The notes under the pieces: generated by a model
Database searches by the model: none
What the model was told of the DNA's origin: nothing
What the model saw: the letters and a program-made list of their open reading frames with translations, nothing else
NCBI GenBank assembly: GCA_946965045.2
Contig: OX337231.1
Location: 1,116,001-1,180,000 of the forward strand
Source of the DNA: Epithemia pelagica
Taxonomy: Eukaryota > Bacillariophyta > Bacillariophyceae > Surirellales > Surirellaceae
Length of the DNA stretch: 64,000 bases
Direction: 5' to 3'
Position numbers and translations under genes: made by a program
Shown: in pieces, positions 1 through 13,832 of the stretch
Position numbering within the stretch: position 1 is the first letter of the stretch
Layout: every line of letters begins with the position of its first letter

Positions 1-1610
1 TTGCTCCCATCTTGTTCTCGTGAAGACGTCGTGTGGTGAGATGCCTGTATTTGGATTGGGCATTCTGTTGAAGATGAACACCACGTGGTCGACGGCCATT
101 GGCCAGAGTGACGGATCTGCGGTGTCGGGCCAGTGGATGGCGGCGTGTAACATCATCGTCCTTGCCATGGACATGATGGTTTGGATTGCACGTTCTGCCA
201 GTCCATTTTGATGATGGGCTCCGACTCCTGCAAAGGTGTGGATTTGCTTGAAGGCAGACAGGTGAGTAGCAAATTCTGCCGAGGTGTAGGCGGTGCCATT
301 GTCTGCTTGGTACTTTTGTGGAATCACTCCGAATGTCTGACACTTGTTTTCGTATTCTTTCTTTGCTATTAACGTTTCGTGTGTGTTGAGGTGGGCTTGG
401 AAGTGGATGAAAACGTGTCCACTGGCATGGTCGACGAAGATGCAGCCACCGCTGTACATGTGTTCTGGTTTTGTTTTGCCTTTGGACGTGTAGAGGCGTC
501 CTTTTGTTGTGCATGTAAAGTGGTCGGAGGAGACGCATTGACCGGGAAAAAGGTGGTTGTTTTTCAGGATCCCGTCTCGGTCCGCCACTTTTGTTGTCTT
601 TTGCCCCGGAGCATGTCGGAGTTTTTGTTTGCCGTAAAGGCAAGCCGCACAGAGAGGTGGACTCGACAATTTACAGATTGCTGTGTGCAATCGACTTGTC
701 TCTTCTGTATGCGACAATACACCAGTCTTCATCAGGAATTGAATGGTTCTGAAACTTGCGTGTCCCAGACGTTGGTGCCATCGTAACCATTCTTTTTGTG
801 TGGCCGATAAGTTGAGGTTGTGCTCGTGGACATTGGTGAGGGTGGTGGCAAGGGCGTTGATGGACTTGTTCACGCCTCGATGTCCATAGCATAGGCTTGT
901 GGGAAGGTTGTTCATCGGATTGATTGGGAGATGGATGGGTCCTCTTTTCATATCGTGTTTGACTCCACTGAAGCTGAGGCCGTTCTTGGTAAGTTTGATG
1001 GTTTCTCCAGAGTGGTGATGGAGGAAATGACTTGTGCTCAACAGTCTGCAGTTTGCTTCCGGTATACTCCTTGTACTACTCCCGTGAGTTTGAGGTTTCT
1101 TTTAACTTTCTTGATGCTGGGAAGGAAGTCTTCTTTGTTGTTAGACACAGCAATACTCGCCCCAGAATCCCAGCAGATGATTGGGAAGGTGGTATTCTTG
1201 GGCATTTCCGATCGAAATTTGGCTGGTGCTTGGAGTGCCATTTGGAATGCAACGCTGTAGCTCATCTTAGAGATGAGGACATGCAACTGGGAATAAGGTA
1301 TTGGAGGAGGCTTTTTCTTCTCGTTGGTTTTGTTTTTTTTTCTTCTTGGTGATTTGGTGGCGATTTGGTGGCAACGCTGTGAGTATGGATGTTGTTCTTT
1401 GCGTTGGCACGGTGGAAGATGGGGAACAGTGACACATTGAGTTGATGGTTTTGGAGGAGGTGCCACAACAATGATTGCTATTTGAGGTTGTTGTTCTCCC
1501 TCTGTTGTGGTGGCTCGGCCAATTAATCCATCAATCCACGAGAACAGAGACGGCATCGTGGTTCCCATGTTGGTGGGGGAGAGAAATTGAAACGGAGACG
1601 TACCAATCAA
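1..1610 (-). pseudogene. Ty1/Copia pol remnant: protease, GAG-pre-integrase, integrase
   Basis: This is the 5' half of a Copia polyprotein read on the minus strand; it runs off the left edge of the window. In order it shows an aspartic protease with the active-site motif WDSGASIAVSNN (about 1170-1200), a GAG-pre-integrase block with WHQRLGHASFRTIQF (about 735-780), and an integrase core with SSDHF, GGCIFVDHASGHVF, YQADNGTAYTS and GVGAHHQNGLAERAIQ (about 180-540). The integrase D, D and E positions are all visible. The protease frame stops at 1038-1040, and the downstream frame becomes open just before, near CRLLSTSHF. The segment normally lying between GVVQGV and the LLST motif is missing, so an internal deletion with a frameshift near 1045-1070 breaks the gene. 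From that point to base 1 the frame is open. RT and RNase H would lie outside the window. Confidence 0.92.
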
Positions 1611-2515
1611 CCCCCGTGGAGGTCAAATTCGGCTGGATGGGTTGGATATGGTGGATGTTGTCTGGACCTGGGGTGGAATCTTGGTTGGGTTCCTGGTGGT
1701 GGTTGTGGAGGGATCGCCCGTCGTGGTGTTGGTTTGTACCTGGTTTGTGGTTTTACAGGTTTCTCGATGGGATGTTTGATGGGAACAAACTTGGTTGGAC
1801 GTGGTTTGATTTTGGGATTGACAATTTTGGTGGTTGGCATGTCCTATTTTGTGAGTTCGTCCCATGGGGTTGGTGTCGCTGGTGGCCGGAATTGTGGTTA
1901 AAATCTCGGTGCTGGAGTGGGTGTGAGCATGGGCAACAGCGGTAAAGCCTTCTGTTTTGTCGATTTCTTGTTTTTGTTGTGCCTTTTTGTGTGTGACGCA
2001 AGATTGTGGACTGCCAAGTTGGCATTGTAGTCCATGGTGTCTTGACTGGAGCGTGCTCGGGGTTTTCGGTTGTCGGCTGGTGTGAGCGGTGAAGGAAGTA
2101 CACGGCGTTTCTTGGGTCGTGACAAAGACATCTCGTGTAGTTGGTCAAATTGTGTGTTCACCATTTTCCATGCTTCTGAGTGTCGTTGGCTTAGAAGAGG
2201 CCTTACTCGACTAAGTTGTGTCCCCGCAATGTTTTCATCGTGTTGTAAATATTCTAGCTCTTCTTTGAGTCTTGTTCGTACGTCCTCTAGTTAATCTTCA
2301 AGGTGCTTCTTCAGAATGTCGTCTTCTTCCTTGTGATAAGCTGTGTGGTGGTGGATGAATTTCTCCACTAGTTTCTTGATGATGTAGTTTCGTTGTTTGG
2401 GATGGTCTTCGTGGTAGGTTTGTTGGTCTGGGGGAGTTTTGTGACCAAGATTGTGTTCCGGTAGGCTGGGTAGCTCCGCACGTGTTGGTTGTCGGTGTCG
2501 GTGTGTCACATACAA
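1611..2515 (-). pseudogene. Probable Copia gag / N-terminal region (degenerate)
   Basis: This lies directly upstream of the protease frame on the minus strand. One reading frame is open from 2515 to 1898 except for a single TAA at 2291-2293; the two halves are charged, Lys/Glu/His-rich and share a frame, so they look like one interrupted protein. Between 1898 and 1611 the coding signal breaks into proline-rich stretches in different frames, which implies further indels. No zinc knuckle or other named gag domain was recognised. The assignment to gag rests on position before the protease and on composition. It could instead be an unrelated fragment joined to the element. Confidence 0.5.
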
Positions 2516-2724
2516 GATGGCTTCACGAGCGACCTGCCTAGTCTATTACAGTACAAATACTGTACTGACAATTTTGTACATAAACAATGATAGTAATTAT
2601 CTATGCCCCTTTGTTCATCGACCATGATGACGGCAAATTTGGATGTTCATTGGAAAACGATGCCGTTCATGGCTGTAAACGTAAGAGTTGATGTTACTAA
2701 TCGTTCTAATAGGTATTAGGTGGA
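2516..2724. other. AT-rich spacer with a short palindrome
   Basis: No coding frame is supported here. A short palindrome (ACAGTAC AAA ... GTACTGT type) lies near 2547-2567. The stretch separates the Copia remnant from the likely host-gene island and may contain the 3' flank of the minus-strand gene at 2725-3389. No terminator or LTR end was recognised. Confidence 0.4.
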
Positions 2725-3389
2725 CTACATTGTGAAGAAGAGACCTTGGTTTGGGAAATTGGTCGTCATAGAGCCAAGTGCAGCATTGAGCTCGTTCATC
2801 TCCTCAACTTGCATGTAGACAGTGAGCACCATTGGGTCCATGCAAACCTGCATATCAATGGTGCATCGTGTGTAAAAGCAAATTCGGCCCTTAACTTTCT
2901 TTTCCTGCGTAGGTGATGCCACTGCTTGCATGTCTGTCTTCATAATGAAGCCAATAGGAAGCACAACCAGCGGGTCAACGTGTTCGGAGCGGGCTTCTTG
3001 CTTGAAAAAGGCAAGCCGGAGATAATCCGTCTCTATTTCTCGCTGTAGGAGGGCGTGTCCACGATCCACAACGTTCCGTCCGTGACGTCCAAGGTTGTCA
3101 GTCATCGGAGCCATGAGAACGTTGACATTCTTCGCGTAGAAGCTTGTCCGAAACCGTACACCAGCGCCTCCGCCGCCACCGTTGCCTTCTTGCTACGCGT
3201 TGAAAAAAAGTCCAATCCATCCATTGTTGAGTTGTTGCTGCTGCCTGAGTCCTCCTCGCTTGTTACTAAAGCGATTTTGGATTGTTGCGTGTTGAATTCA
3301 AATCGTTTGGTTTGCTTTTCGTTTGCGGATGGCTCCGAAATGTGGCGGCCCCCCGGGTTGGTCGGAGCACTTGCACGCACCTCCACCAT
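2725..3389 (-). CDS. Hypothetical protein, probably one gene with a frameshift
   Basis: I do not recognise this protein. The likely start is the ATG at 3389, in a strong ACCATGG context. The first frame (3389 to 3102) encodes a Ser/Thr/Asn-rich N-terminus of about 75 useful residues. Near 3130-3190 coding sense moves to a second frame, which contains RFRTSFYAKNVNVLMAPM and runs to the stop at 2725. The second part is a compact, mixed alpha/beta-looking sequence of about 130 residues with no transmembrane segment. The shift could be a one-base indel or an unrecognised short intron. The gene is divergent from the plus-strand gene starting at 3523/3607, 134 bp away, which suggests a shared promoter. 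It shows no transposon motif, so a host gene is the simplest reading. Confidence 0.5.
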
Positions 3390-3522
3390 GGTGATCTAAG
3401 TAGATTGCGCGATTTTGGTCCTTGTTCCGAGCATGCACACACTTTCTTTTCAGCTTGCGCATACTTGCAGGACTCTCTAAGGATACCCACCACTCACCAC
3501 TCTCACAAAATCGGCAAAGAAG
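3390..3522. promoter_or_regulatory. Putative bidirectional promoter
   Basis: A 133-bp gap separates the ATG of the minus-strand gene (3389) from the first in-frame ATG of the plus-strand gene (3523). It is pyrimidine-rich toward the plus-strand start (repeated CACCACTC / CTCACC runs near 3487-3505) and contains no ORF. The role is inferred from the head-to-head geometry only; no TATA box was identified. Confidence 0.35.
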
Positions 3523-3606
3523 ATGAGCACCAACACCAAGCCACGTCGTTCAAACCGGCTTGCCTAGAACACCAAATCCGAGGGTGTTGCTCCAAAGATT
3601 GGGGCT

Positions 3607-4572
3607 ATGAATACCCCGTCGAGGACCAAGACTCCCAGCAAGAAACTGGTGAGCACCAAACGCAACAAGAAGAAGAACAACGAAGATGTCTCACCCGAAT
3701 CTTCTCTCAAGACGACCAAACGTAAGGAGAAGCAGCACCAGTCCAAAGCCTCCAACAATGTTGTCGTGCTTGCTCCAGTTGAGGGAGCTGACAAGAAGGA
3801 GCGGTACAAGGCTGCCCTGCAAGGAGCCACACAGTGGCAGCTTAGCCTTGCTGATGGCAATGGAGTGACAACGCTTGGAATCTGCCGCCAACACAGCAAA
3901 GGAGGTGAAATCACCTTTGCCGGTATCATCGAAACGCTTCATCACCAGATTGGTACTGATGTGGATGACCTACAAGAGGATACAGATAACAAGAGTAGTT
4001 TTGGTAAGTGGGCACTGCAGTTGATTGTCGACCTGAATTGACAACTAACAACGTTTCTATTTTGTTCTTTGTGGTTTTGACCTACAGGTGGTCAAGTTCT
4101 CAAGACTCCGTCCAAAGTGCAGTTTGTCGGAGTCGATGTTGAAAAGATGGTGGATGAGGCTGAAGACAAGGAAGAAGAAGTGGTGGTGGCCGAACCGGTG
4201 GCATCCTCCATTATGACACCAGGTCAACAGTATGCTGTAAATCGCACCCTGTGTGAACAGCAGGTCAAGTTCCACACAGGTGGAACACCATTTAAGGCCC
4301 TTCCTGCCAAGAACAAGCCGTCGACGCCCGAGGTTTTGTTCCACCACCGCCAGAAGCTCTTCTGTGACGTGGATCCCAACATTGCCCAACAAGACTCCCA
4401 AGTTGACGATGGGTTCGAAGACACCCAGGATTGTTGTCCCTTCTCTCAGGACGAGTACTACAATTACTTGATAGTCTGTACTAAGAATCTTTGTCTACGT
4501 AGAAAGTTATTCATTGTCTTAATCTTCATCTTCTTCACTGTCTTCATCGTTGCCATTTCCACCGTCTGTTAG
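3607..4572 (+). CDS. Hypothetical basic/acidic protein, two exons
   Basis: The product is unrecognised. The coding sequence joins 3607-4003 to 4088-4572 across an 84-bp intron and gives 293 codons. The N-terminus is Lys/Arg/Thr/Ser-rich and looks like a nuclear localisation region (TPSKK, TKRNKKK, TTKRKEK). The middle is a mixed globular segment, followed by an acidic stretch (DEAEDKEEE) and a Phe/Pro-rich region. An earlier in-frame ATG at 3523 would add a short basic leader (RRSNRLA) but is cut off by TAG at 3565-3567, so either translation starts at 3607 or the gene carries a nonsense mutation. The last 18 codons are hydrophobic only because they lie antisense to the acidic tail of the SET gene; a third exon ending earlier is an alternative. 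The gene overlaps the SET gene tail to tail by 54 bp. Confidence 0.6.
4004..4087 (+). other. Spliceosomal intron (84 bp)
   Basis: The donor GTAAGT follows TTTG at 4003, and the acceptor TTTTGACCTACAG ends at 4087. Splicing restores the reading frame between the two exons (a Gly codon split after its first base), whereas reading through hits a stop at 4039. Length and sites are typical of compact algal introns. Confidence 0.8.
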
Positions 4573-5430
4573 ATTGTAGTATAGGAACAACTCTTTGCCA
4601 CAAGGGATATGGCGTATTGCTGTAACCTTCAGCTTCCCATCAATTTGAATGTTGTAGATTGTATCTTCCTGGTCAACCTTTTCCTTGGTGCCATACTTTA
4701 GGAAGTTAGGGTCATTTGCAAAGTGTAGACCCATCCAAAGCTCTTGTTGCGATGCTTCGATGTGGAAGGGTGTCTTCGATCGCGTTTGAATCGCGAATTG
4801 AGATGGCTCTTTTTGGAGCCCCTCAATCACAGTTCCGCAATAGTAGCCCAAGCTTTCGCCTTCCTTGTACTCTCGGGCGGCAAAAGCTCCCATACCAGCA
4901 TTCGGCAGGCCAGACTTTTTGATGGTTACCAGATCCTTCCCGAGGTAGCGGGTAGTTAGCTCGAAGTCCTGCTTCTCGTCGTTCATGTCAACCATGAACG
5001 TGCCGAAGATCATTAGGTTGTCCTTCTTGACACGAGGAGAGCGATTCTTCTTACTCTTAACGCGTTTGATTGTTGTCGTCACAGGCTTGCCCTTTGTGTT
5101 GTGCTCCTTTCGCACAAGGGCACCCTGTAGATTGAAGACGCCCTTGATGTTTTCTGCGACAAAATGTTGGAGCTTGGCTCGGTCCGCGAGATTTCCGTCG
5201 CCAGCCAACTGATCAAGCTTCTTCATGAGCCTTGTTGCTCGAACTGGCTTTGGTTTTGGAAGTGTCTTCGGTTTGCTCTCCATCGCCCTGATGCGCCGAA
5301 GAAGGTTCCGCTTGTCTTGCTTGTAAGTTCGATTGGGCTGGATCTCAATCGACTTGGCAAGCTTGCGGAGATGCGAATTGCTCTGATGCTTCTTGGCTTT
5401 TGCAGCCGCACGTGTAGGCGGCTTTCCCAT
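4519..5430 (-). CDS. SET-domain protein (putative lysine methyltransferase)
   Basis: The start chosen is the ATG at 5430, in a good ACCATGG context; an upstream in-frame ATG at 5460 adds only ten residues. The protein is about 303 aa. Residues 1-150 are strongly basic (KPKTLPKPKPVRATR, KRVKSKKNRSPRVKK), consistent with nuclear targeting. The C-terminal half carries SET hallmarks: GMGAFAAREYKEGESLGYYCG near the start of the domain, an FANDP stretch where the NHS/C motif normally sits, and a GKELFLYYN end motif matching the family's E-L-(T/F)-x-(D/Y)-Y. SET proteins transfer methyl groups from S-adenosylmethionine to lysine. The canonical NHSC cysteine and histidine are not present as such, so activity or substrate may differ. 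The tail is acidic (DEDSEEDED). There is no frameshift or stop, which makes this one of the few intact genes in the window. Its 3' end overlaps the plus-strand gene. Confidence 0.75.
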   Translation of the reverse strand: MGKPPTRAAAKAKKHQSNSHLRKLAKSIEIQPNRTYKQDKRNLLRRIRAMESKPKTLPKPKPVRATRLMKKLDQLAGDGNLADRAKLQHFVAENIKGVFNLQGALVRKEHNTKGKPVTTTIKRVKSKKNRSPRVKKDNLMIFGTFMVDMNDEKQDFELTTRYLGKDLVTIKKSGLPNAGMGAFAAREYKEGESLGYYCGTVIEGLQKEPSQFAIQTRSKTPFHIEASQQELWMGLHFANDPNFLKYGTKEKVDQEDTIYNIQIDGKLKVTAIRHIPCGKELFLYYNLTDGGNGNDEDSEEDED

Positions 5431-5902
5431 GGTCCGTAATGAAGAATCGCAAATCCACAAAACGAAAAAGGGTCCGTAAAATGAAGGATCGCAAATCCAG
5501 AATCTTTTTCAAAACAAAAAAGGCGGGGGACAATCGCACTCCCCGTTCTGCCGCCAGATGTCGCACTCTTGTAATTCGTATTGAACACAATTCTGCAGTG
5601 GCTCGGGTTTTTGGCATCAAATTCCTCCTTCTCACATTCATACAAAAAAGGAGCAATCATAATATCATCATCATCGTCTCGATATTTCACACAAAGGTTG
5701 AGCAAAAGCCTATCTCTTTGGTCGTTCTCTCGCTCTCTCTCGCTCTCTCTCTTGACAGGTTGTCGTTGCTCATGGTGGTGATTGTCGCTATTCCTCTCTG
5801 GCTCTGAATTGGCAACGACGGCGGCGGCACAGGTCACCATGTTGGAGGACGGGTAGGTTCAAGACAAGGACCAGATTGACGAGGCTGGGAGGCCGCGAAA
5901 AT
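5431..5902. other. Upstream region of the SET gene, no gene seen
   Basis: No convincing ORF was found. The stretch contains a CTCTCTCGCTCTCTCT run near 5728-5750 and a weak, older copy of the 151-bp repeat (around 5748-5800). It should include the promoter and leader of the minus-strand SET gene, but I cannot point to a specific element. Confidence 0.4.
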
Positions 5903-6019
5903 GAAGAAAAACAATCCAACAATCAACTTTCTACTTGCCCAAGTCAGAAAAAGTGATGAACGAAGAAAAATAATCCAACAATCAACTTTCTACTTGCCCA
6001 AGTCAGAAAAAGTGATGAA
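5903..6019 (+). repeat. 59-bp direct repeat, two copies
   Basis: Copies begin at 5903 and 5962 with GAAGAAAAA(C/T)AATCC and run through AAGTCAGAAAAAGTGATGAAC. They are almost identical, differing at about one base, which suggests a recent slippage or unequal-exchange duplication. No coding function is seen. Confidence 0.9.
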
Positions 6020-6119
6020 CGACTATTTTGTGACAGTACGAGATTATTTTTGTGACATCACGAGTCAAACCATGGCGACACGACAACGACAACGAAACCA
6101 ACAACAACAACACCCAACA

Positions 6120-6472
6120 GACCACCCCGAACCACCACAGCAGGTTCTCTCTTGACAGGGTGTCGTTGCTCATGATTGGCACCATTCCTCTGTGTCCGAA
6201 TCGCATGGACGAGATTCGAACCATGACGAGACGACAACGACAACGAAACCAACAACAACAACACCCAACAGACCACCCCGATCCACCACAGCAGGTTCTC
6301 TCTTGACAGGGTGTCGTTGCTCATGATTGGCACCATTCCTCTGTGTCCGAATCGCATGGACGAGATTCGAACCATGACGAGACGACAACGACAACGAAAC
6401 CAACAACAACAACACCCAACAGACCACCCCGAACCACCACAGCAGGTTCTCTCTTGACAGGGTGTCGTTGAA
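6120..6472 (+). repeat. 151-bp minisatellite, two full copies plus a partial third
   Basis: The phrase ACCACCCCGA(A/T)CCACC recurs at 6120, 6271 and 6422, an exact 151-bp spacing. Each unit holds CAACAACAA-rich sequence, then TTCTCTCTTGACAGGGTGTCG. The third copy is truncated after GTGTCGTTG. A degenerate relative is visible near 5748. The ORFs that cross it are repetitive Gln/Asn or Val/Leu shadows and are not called. Confidence 0.9.
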
Positions 6473-6821
6473 ACTAACAACAACAAACAACAACAAGCGA
6501 CAACAACGACAACAACAAGAAGACTCTTTGTCTCACACCTTGTCGCGATGCCCTACGGGAGATTCACAAAAGCGCTTCACATCCACGTCGGGACAAGAAT
6601 GCGTTCTCGTTGTGGATCCCAACCATCATAACAGCAGTACACCGGCGTCCTCCCGGAAACAACCCAACAAGCATCACAAATGAAGCAGTGCTACTGAGAA
6701 TTCTTCGTTCTTCATGTGAACTTAGTAACCTACCTAGGTAGTTGATTCAACACTAGTAAATGAGCACTACTATGTAATATGTATCTTTGAAATATGCAAC
6801 TCGTGTAAAACACAACTTGTT
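6473..6821. other. No gene seen
   Basis: A CAACAA-rich start continues the minisatellite composition to about 6525. The rest is unremarkable, with AT-rich sequence from 6700 to 6820 that is probably the 3' flank of the minus-strand transposase pseudogene. No TIR matching the other side of that gene was recognised. Confidence 0.4.
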
Positions 6822-10540
<3,719 letters not shown>

Positions 10541-11068
10541 AGTTGACGGAGTCTCGCTCACACAGCCGGGGAGACAGACAAGGCAGTGGACGAGACGACA
10601 GTCTCTCACACAGCCGGGGAGACAAACGAGGCAGCGGACGAGGCGACCACAGAACAGTGCACGACGTGAAGCACTGCTATTTCTAGAGATAAAGGAACTG
10701 CGTAGGTGATGTTTTTTATAGTTGATTGCTGGCTGCTATTCGGAGTCTCGGGGAGACAGACAAGGTTGCGGGGAGACAGACAAGGCAGTGGACGAGGCGA
10801 AAGTTTCTCGCCTTTGGAGTTGTCGTTGTTGTTGTTGTGATTCGTGGCACCGGTGGTGGCCGAGAGGTTGCTGGTACTCTTGTTCTTGTTCGTATTGTTG
10901 TTGTTGTTGTTGTTGTTTTGCGACGATGGTGGTTGTGATCCTCACACAGCCGGGGAGACAAACGAGGCAGCGGACGAGGCGAAAGTTTCTCGACTTTGGA
11001 GTTGTTGTCGTGAAGCGCTGCGATTTCTCGAGATACAGGCGCCACGTACGTGATGTTTTTTTTATAAT
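10541..11068. repeat. Imperfect duplicated upstream repeats
   Basis: The phrase CACAGCCGGGGAGACA is followed by AACGAGGCAGCGGACGAGGC or close variants near 10560, 10609 and 10943, with a related GGGGAGACAGACAAGG near 10753-10775. A block with CGTGAAGC(A/G)CTGC and GTGATGTTTTTT occurs at 10667-10718 and again at 11010-11064. It forms the 5' flank of the minus-strand transposase gene and may have served as its leader or promoter. Confidence 0.7.
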
Positions 11069-11299
11069 CTGTTTATGACATACCTATGCTATCGATCTGT
11101 CGCATTACATCACGTACCAGCGGCATGTGACGGCTATGGTGACCGGAAGCGGTGGCAGTTGTTTTCGTTTTAGAATACCATCACGAAATTATGTGAGGAT
11201 TGGGAAAACCTCAACGCGTCCGCACCGCTAGATCACTATCAGATAATATGTACCTCAGAAAAGGGAGTAATTAAAAAATTTGTACACAATTTTTGTACT

Positions 11300-13652
11300 T
11301 TAATAGACTAGGTATGTGAGGCGCGAAGCCAGCTTGTAGGAGCTGTCGGGACTTGCAGTCTTGGAATCCCATTCAACGGAAGAAATTGGAAATGGGGTAG
11401 GCACTCGAGTCTTGGTAGGCTTTAGCTTTTGGTCTTGCTCGGGGGTCGTTTCCATTTGGGGGGAATTCGGAAGCGGCTTTTCTTCTTTCTCTGTTTCCGT
11501 TGGATTTTCGTGAGATTGAGAAGATTTATCAAATTTTAAATTTTTAGAGTTCGCTTCTGCTGCTGCAGCTGCATATGAATAGGATCCTCGTTCTCGATCC
11601 ATGCATCCATCGTTGCCTTTTCCCAGGCCGTTGCATCTGAGCATCAAGGCAGAGAAGTCGATTTCTTCGGAGAGGAGCAAGTCTTCGTTTGTCTCCATTG
11701 AAGTCTCTTGTTTTCTTGGGTGGATGTGGTGGTGTCTAAGGTGTATTCGGTGTCCTCTTCGTCGTTGTCGCTGTCAGTGTCATCGTTGTTGATGGTGGAT
11801 TCGTCGTCGGGGGAGTTGTTCGAGTCAAGAGGGACGGAGAGAAAGGCATCTAGGATGTCAACAGGTGCGACGGAGAGGTTGACTTGGGCCATGGCTGAGA
11901 TGGTCTGTTCTGCAGCTTGGATGTCCACCGGTGGAGTCCATGGTATGGAGGATGCGTCGTCCCAAAAATTCAACGCATTGGTTTTGGTGTCTTCTTTCGT
12001 CTTTTCTTCTCCCTCTGAGACGACAATGGAGGCAGAATCGTCATCGTCTTCGGCATCAGAAGGGGTAAAAGTGTCCCAGAACGAATCTGGAATGGGACTG
12101 GTGTCTTCGGGTTGGCAGAAGACGTTGTGGTCGGAGAGACTGGCCATGTTGACCATGGCAGTCCACGCGCCGACGTCCAAATTTTCGGGGTTGAGTGTGT
12201 GGGCGTTGACAGAGCTGGAGGCATATCTTGGTTGGGAACTGCCGGATGGATTGTCTCGGTGCTCGACTGTGGTATGGGAGAGGTTCCAATGACCACATTT
12301 GCTACATCAGTAGTAAGTGGTGTTGTTGACGGTTTTCTTCTCGGCTTGATCTTGGCCGGGGGAAACTTTCTTTCAGTTTGGAGCGTTGGATCCTTGGTTG
12401 GTATGTCGGGTGGAGCCTCGTTGGTTGGAACGGGGTTTACCACGGGTGGAAGGTTGGTTGGAGCCTTTCTTGGTGTTTCCATTGGTCGAACCGCGACCAT
12501 TTTTGGAGGTTCCGAATTTGGAGTTTCGGTGTGGACAATCTTTTGCCCAGTGGTCCGCGCCGCCACAAATGTAGCAAGCGCCTTTCGAAGAAGGCTCGCC
12601 CATGTGTTGTCGGAGGGCAAATGCTTGTACTTCCGACAATTTTGCAAAGATGGAAGGTGGTGTTTTCTTGTCTTTGTCGCTTGTTGATGGAGGCCACGTG
12701 TTTCGGTCCATTGCATCCATGTAAAGGGTGTCAGCCCTTTCACAGATGTGCTGGAAGGAGAGCCCGTCGGCGTCCATGGCGGCTTGCTGGTCTTGGTCGT
12801 TCATGTACCTGATTTCAAGAATCTTGGCTTGAACTTTCGGATACAGACTCAACAATCCGAGATTATAGAGTTCATCGCCGTTTGCCAAAGAGAAGGCTTG
12901 GAGGACGGAGAGGGTGATGGTTTGTTTGTAAAACCCAGAGGCGAAGAGGTCCTCGCAATCTGCTTTCATGTGGGCAGACATCTCGGTGATGTTTTGCCCA
13001 GCATAGAGGAAAGGAGTCCGGCTGGAGATTCTGGTGGCCAAGGTGTCGTACTTGTTCACCGAATCTGACTGGAGGATGCTGATGAGCGTCATCCAGGTCA
13101 CCACAAAGGAGTCTTGGGCGGTCGTTTTTGTTTCCAGAGTCTTTCGGAGCTGAGCTTGACAGAGTTGAGGAGGCACATCTGTGCGGCCGTGTCGTTCTCC
13201 GTGTCATACGGGTCAAAATCTTGAGTGTTCTTGGAGTTTTCTTGCTTGACATGGGCAAGCGTGAAGCGTGTATGCTCTGTCACGATGTGACGCATGCGGC
13301 CACTTTGTGCTGGGTCGGGGATGTATGCGATGGTGTCCATTCCTCGGAGCACCAGCATTTCATCCAGGTGCTTCATGAACTCATGAAGGTTATCGCCTTT
13401 ACAAAAACAAACCGACAATCCACTACAGTGGGTCTCGAACCCGGTGATATCCTTTCCGAATCGGCGTTGGTGTGGTGTTGCGGGATACTTCTTCGCGGAC
13501 GGGTCGAGTCCGTTGGTCCAGTTGGCGGATGGTTTGCCGCCGGTCCATGCGGCCCATTTGTATTCGTCCAATTGGACGCGTCCTCCCATCTTAGGCTCTG
13601 GAGGCTTGAACGTGGTGCGTTCGGGAGGAGGTGGAGGAGGATTTCCTGACAT
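11300..13652 (-). pseudogene. Ty1/Copia gag with zinc knuckle (frameshifted)
   Basis: The start is at 13652 (MSGNPPPPPPERTTF). The first frame runs to about 13150 and includes GFETHCSGLSVCFCKGDNL, matching a Copia gag N-terminus. Coding sense then moves one frame over, continuing from NSVK/QAQLRKTLETKTTAQ to the stop at 12373. That part ends with a CCHC zinc knuckle, CYICGGADHWAKDC, then a basic RNA-binding tail. Further frames continue after shifts: a Pro/Thr-rich stretch, then an acidic Asp/Glu-rich region (PSDAEDDDDSAS), then a stretch ending at 11300 that contains VEWDS, possibly the stump of a protease WDSGA motif. Gag would form the cytoplasmic particle that packages element RNA. At least three frameshifts make it non-functional. 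No RT or integrase follows, so the 3' part is lost. Confidence 0.82.
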
Positions 13653-13822
13653 GTCCGATGATGGTTCACTTGATGGAGTGGAGATGGAGATGGAATCGGA
13701 GTCGTCGTTTTCGGGGTCACTTGAGCTCGTAAAGCGAATCTCTTCTTCGTCGTGGAGAAGAACGAAACTCCCAAGTGTATGGGGAGAGTCTTGGTTTGTA
13801 TCAGACAGCTTGTAGGCTTGTC

Positions 13823-13832
13823 TGTGCTACCA
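13823..13832 (-). other. Candidate primer-binding site for initiator tRNA-Met
   Basis: On the minus strand the bases read TGGTAGCACA, close to the TGGTA(T/G)CA primer-binding core used by many Copia elements, about 170 bp upstream of the gag start at 13652. Only about eight bases are diagnostic, so the call is tentative. Confidence 0.35.

Noticed and set aside
5223-5840. 205-codon minus-strand ORF overlapping the SET gene start
   Set aside because: It overlaps the well-supported SET frame and has no motif; an out-of-frame reading is the simpler explanation.
6226-6250. A GATTCGAACC word that resembles a tRNA T-loop
   Set aside because: It recurs with the 151-bp repeat, and no acceptor, D or anticodon stem pairs around it on either strand.
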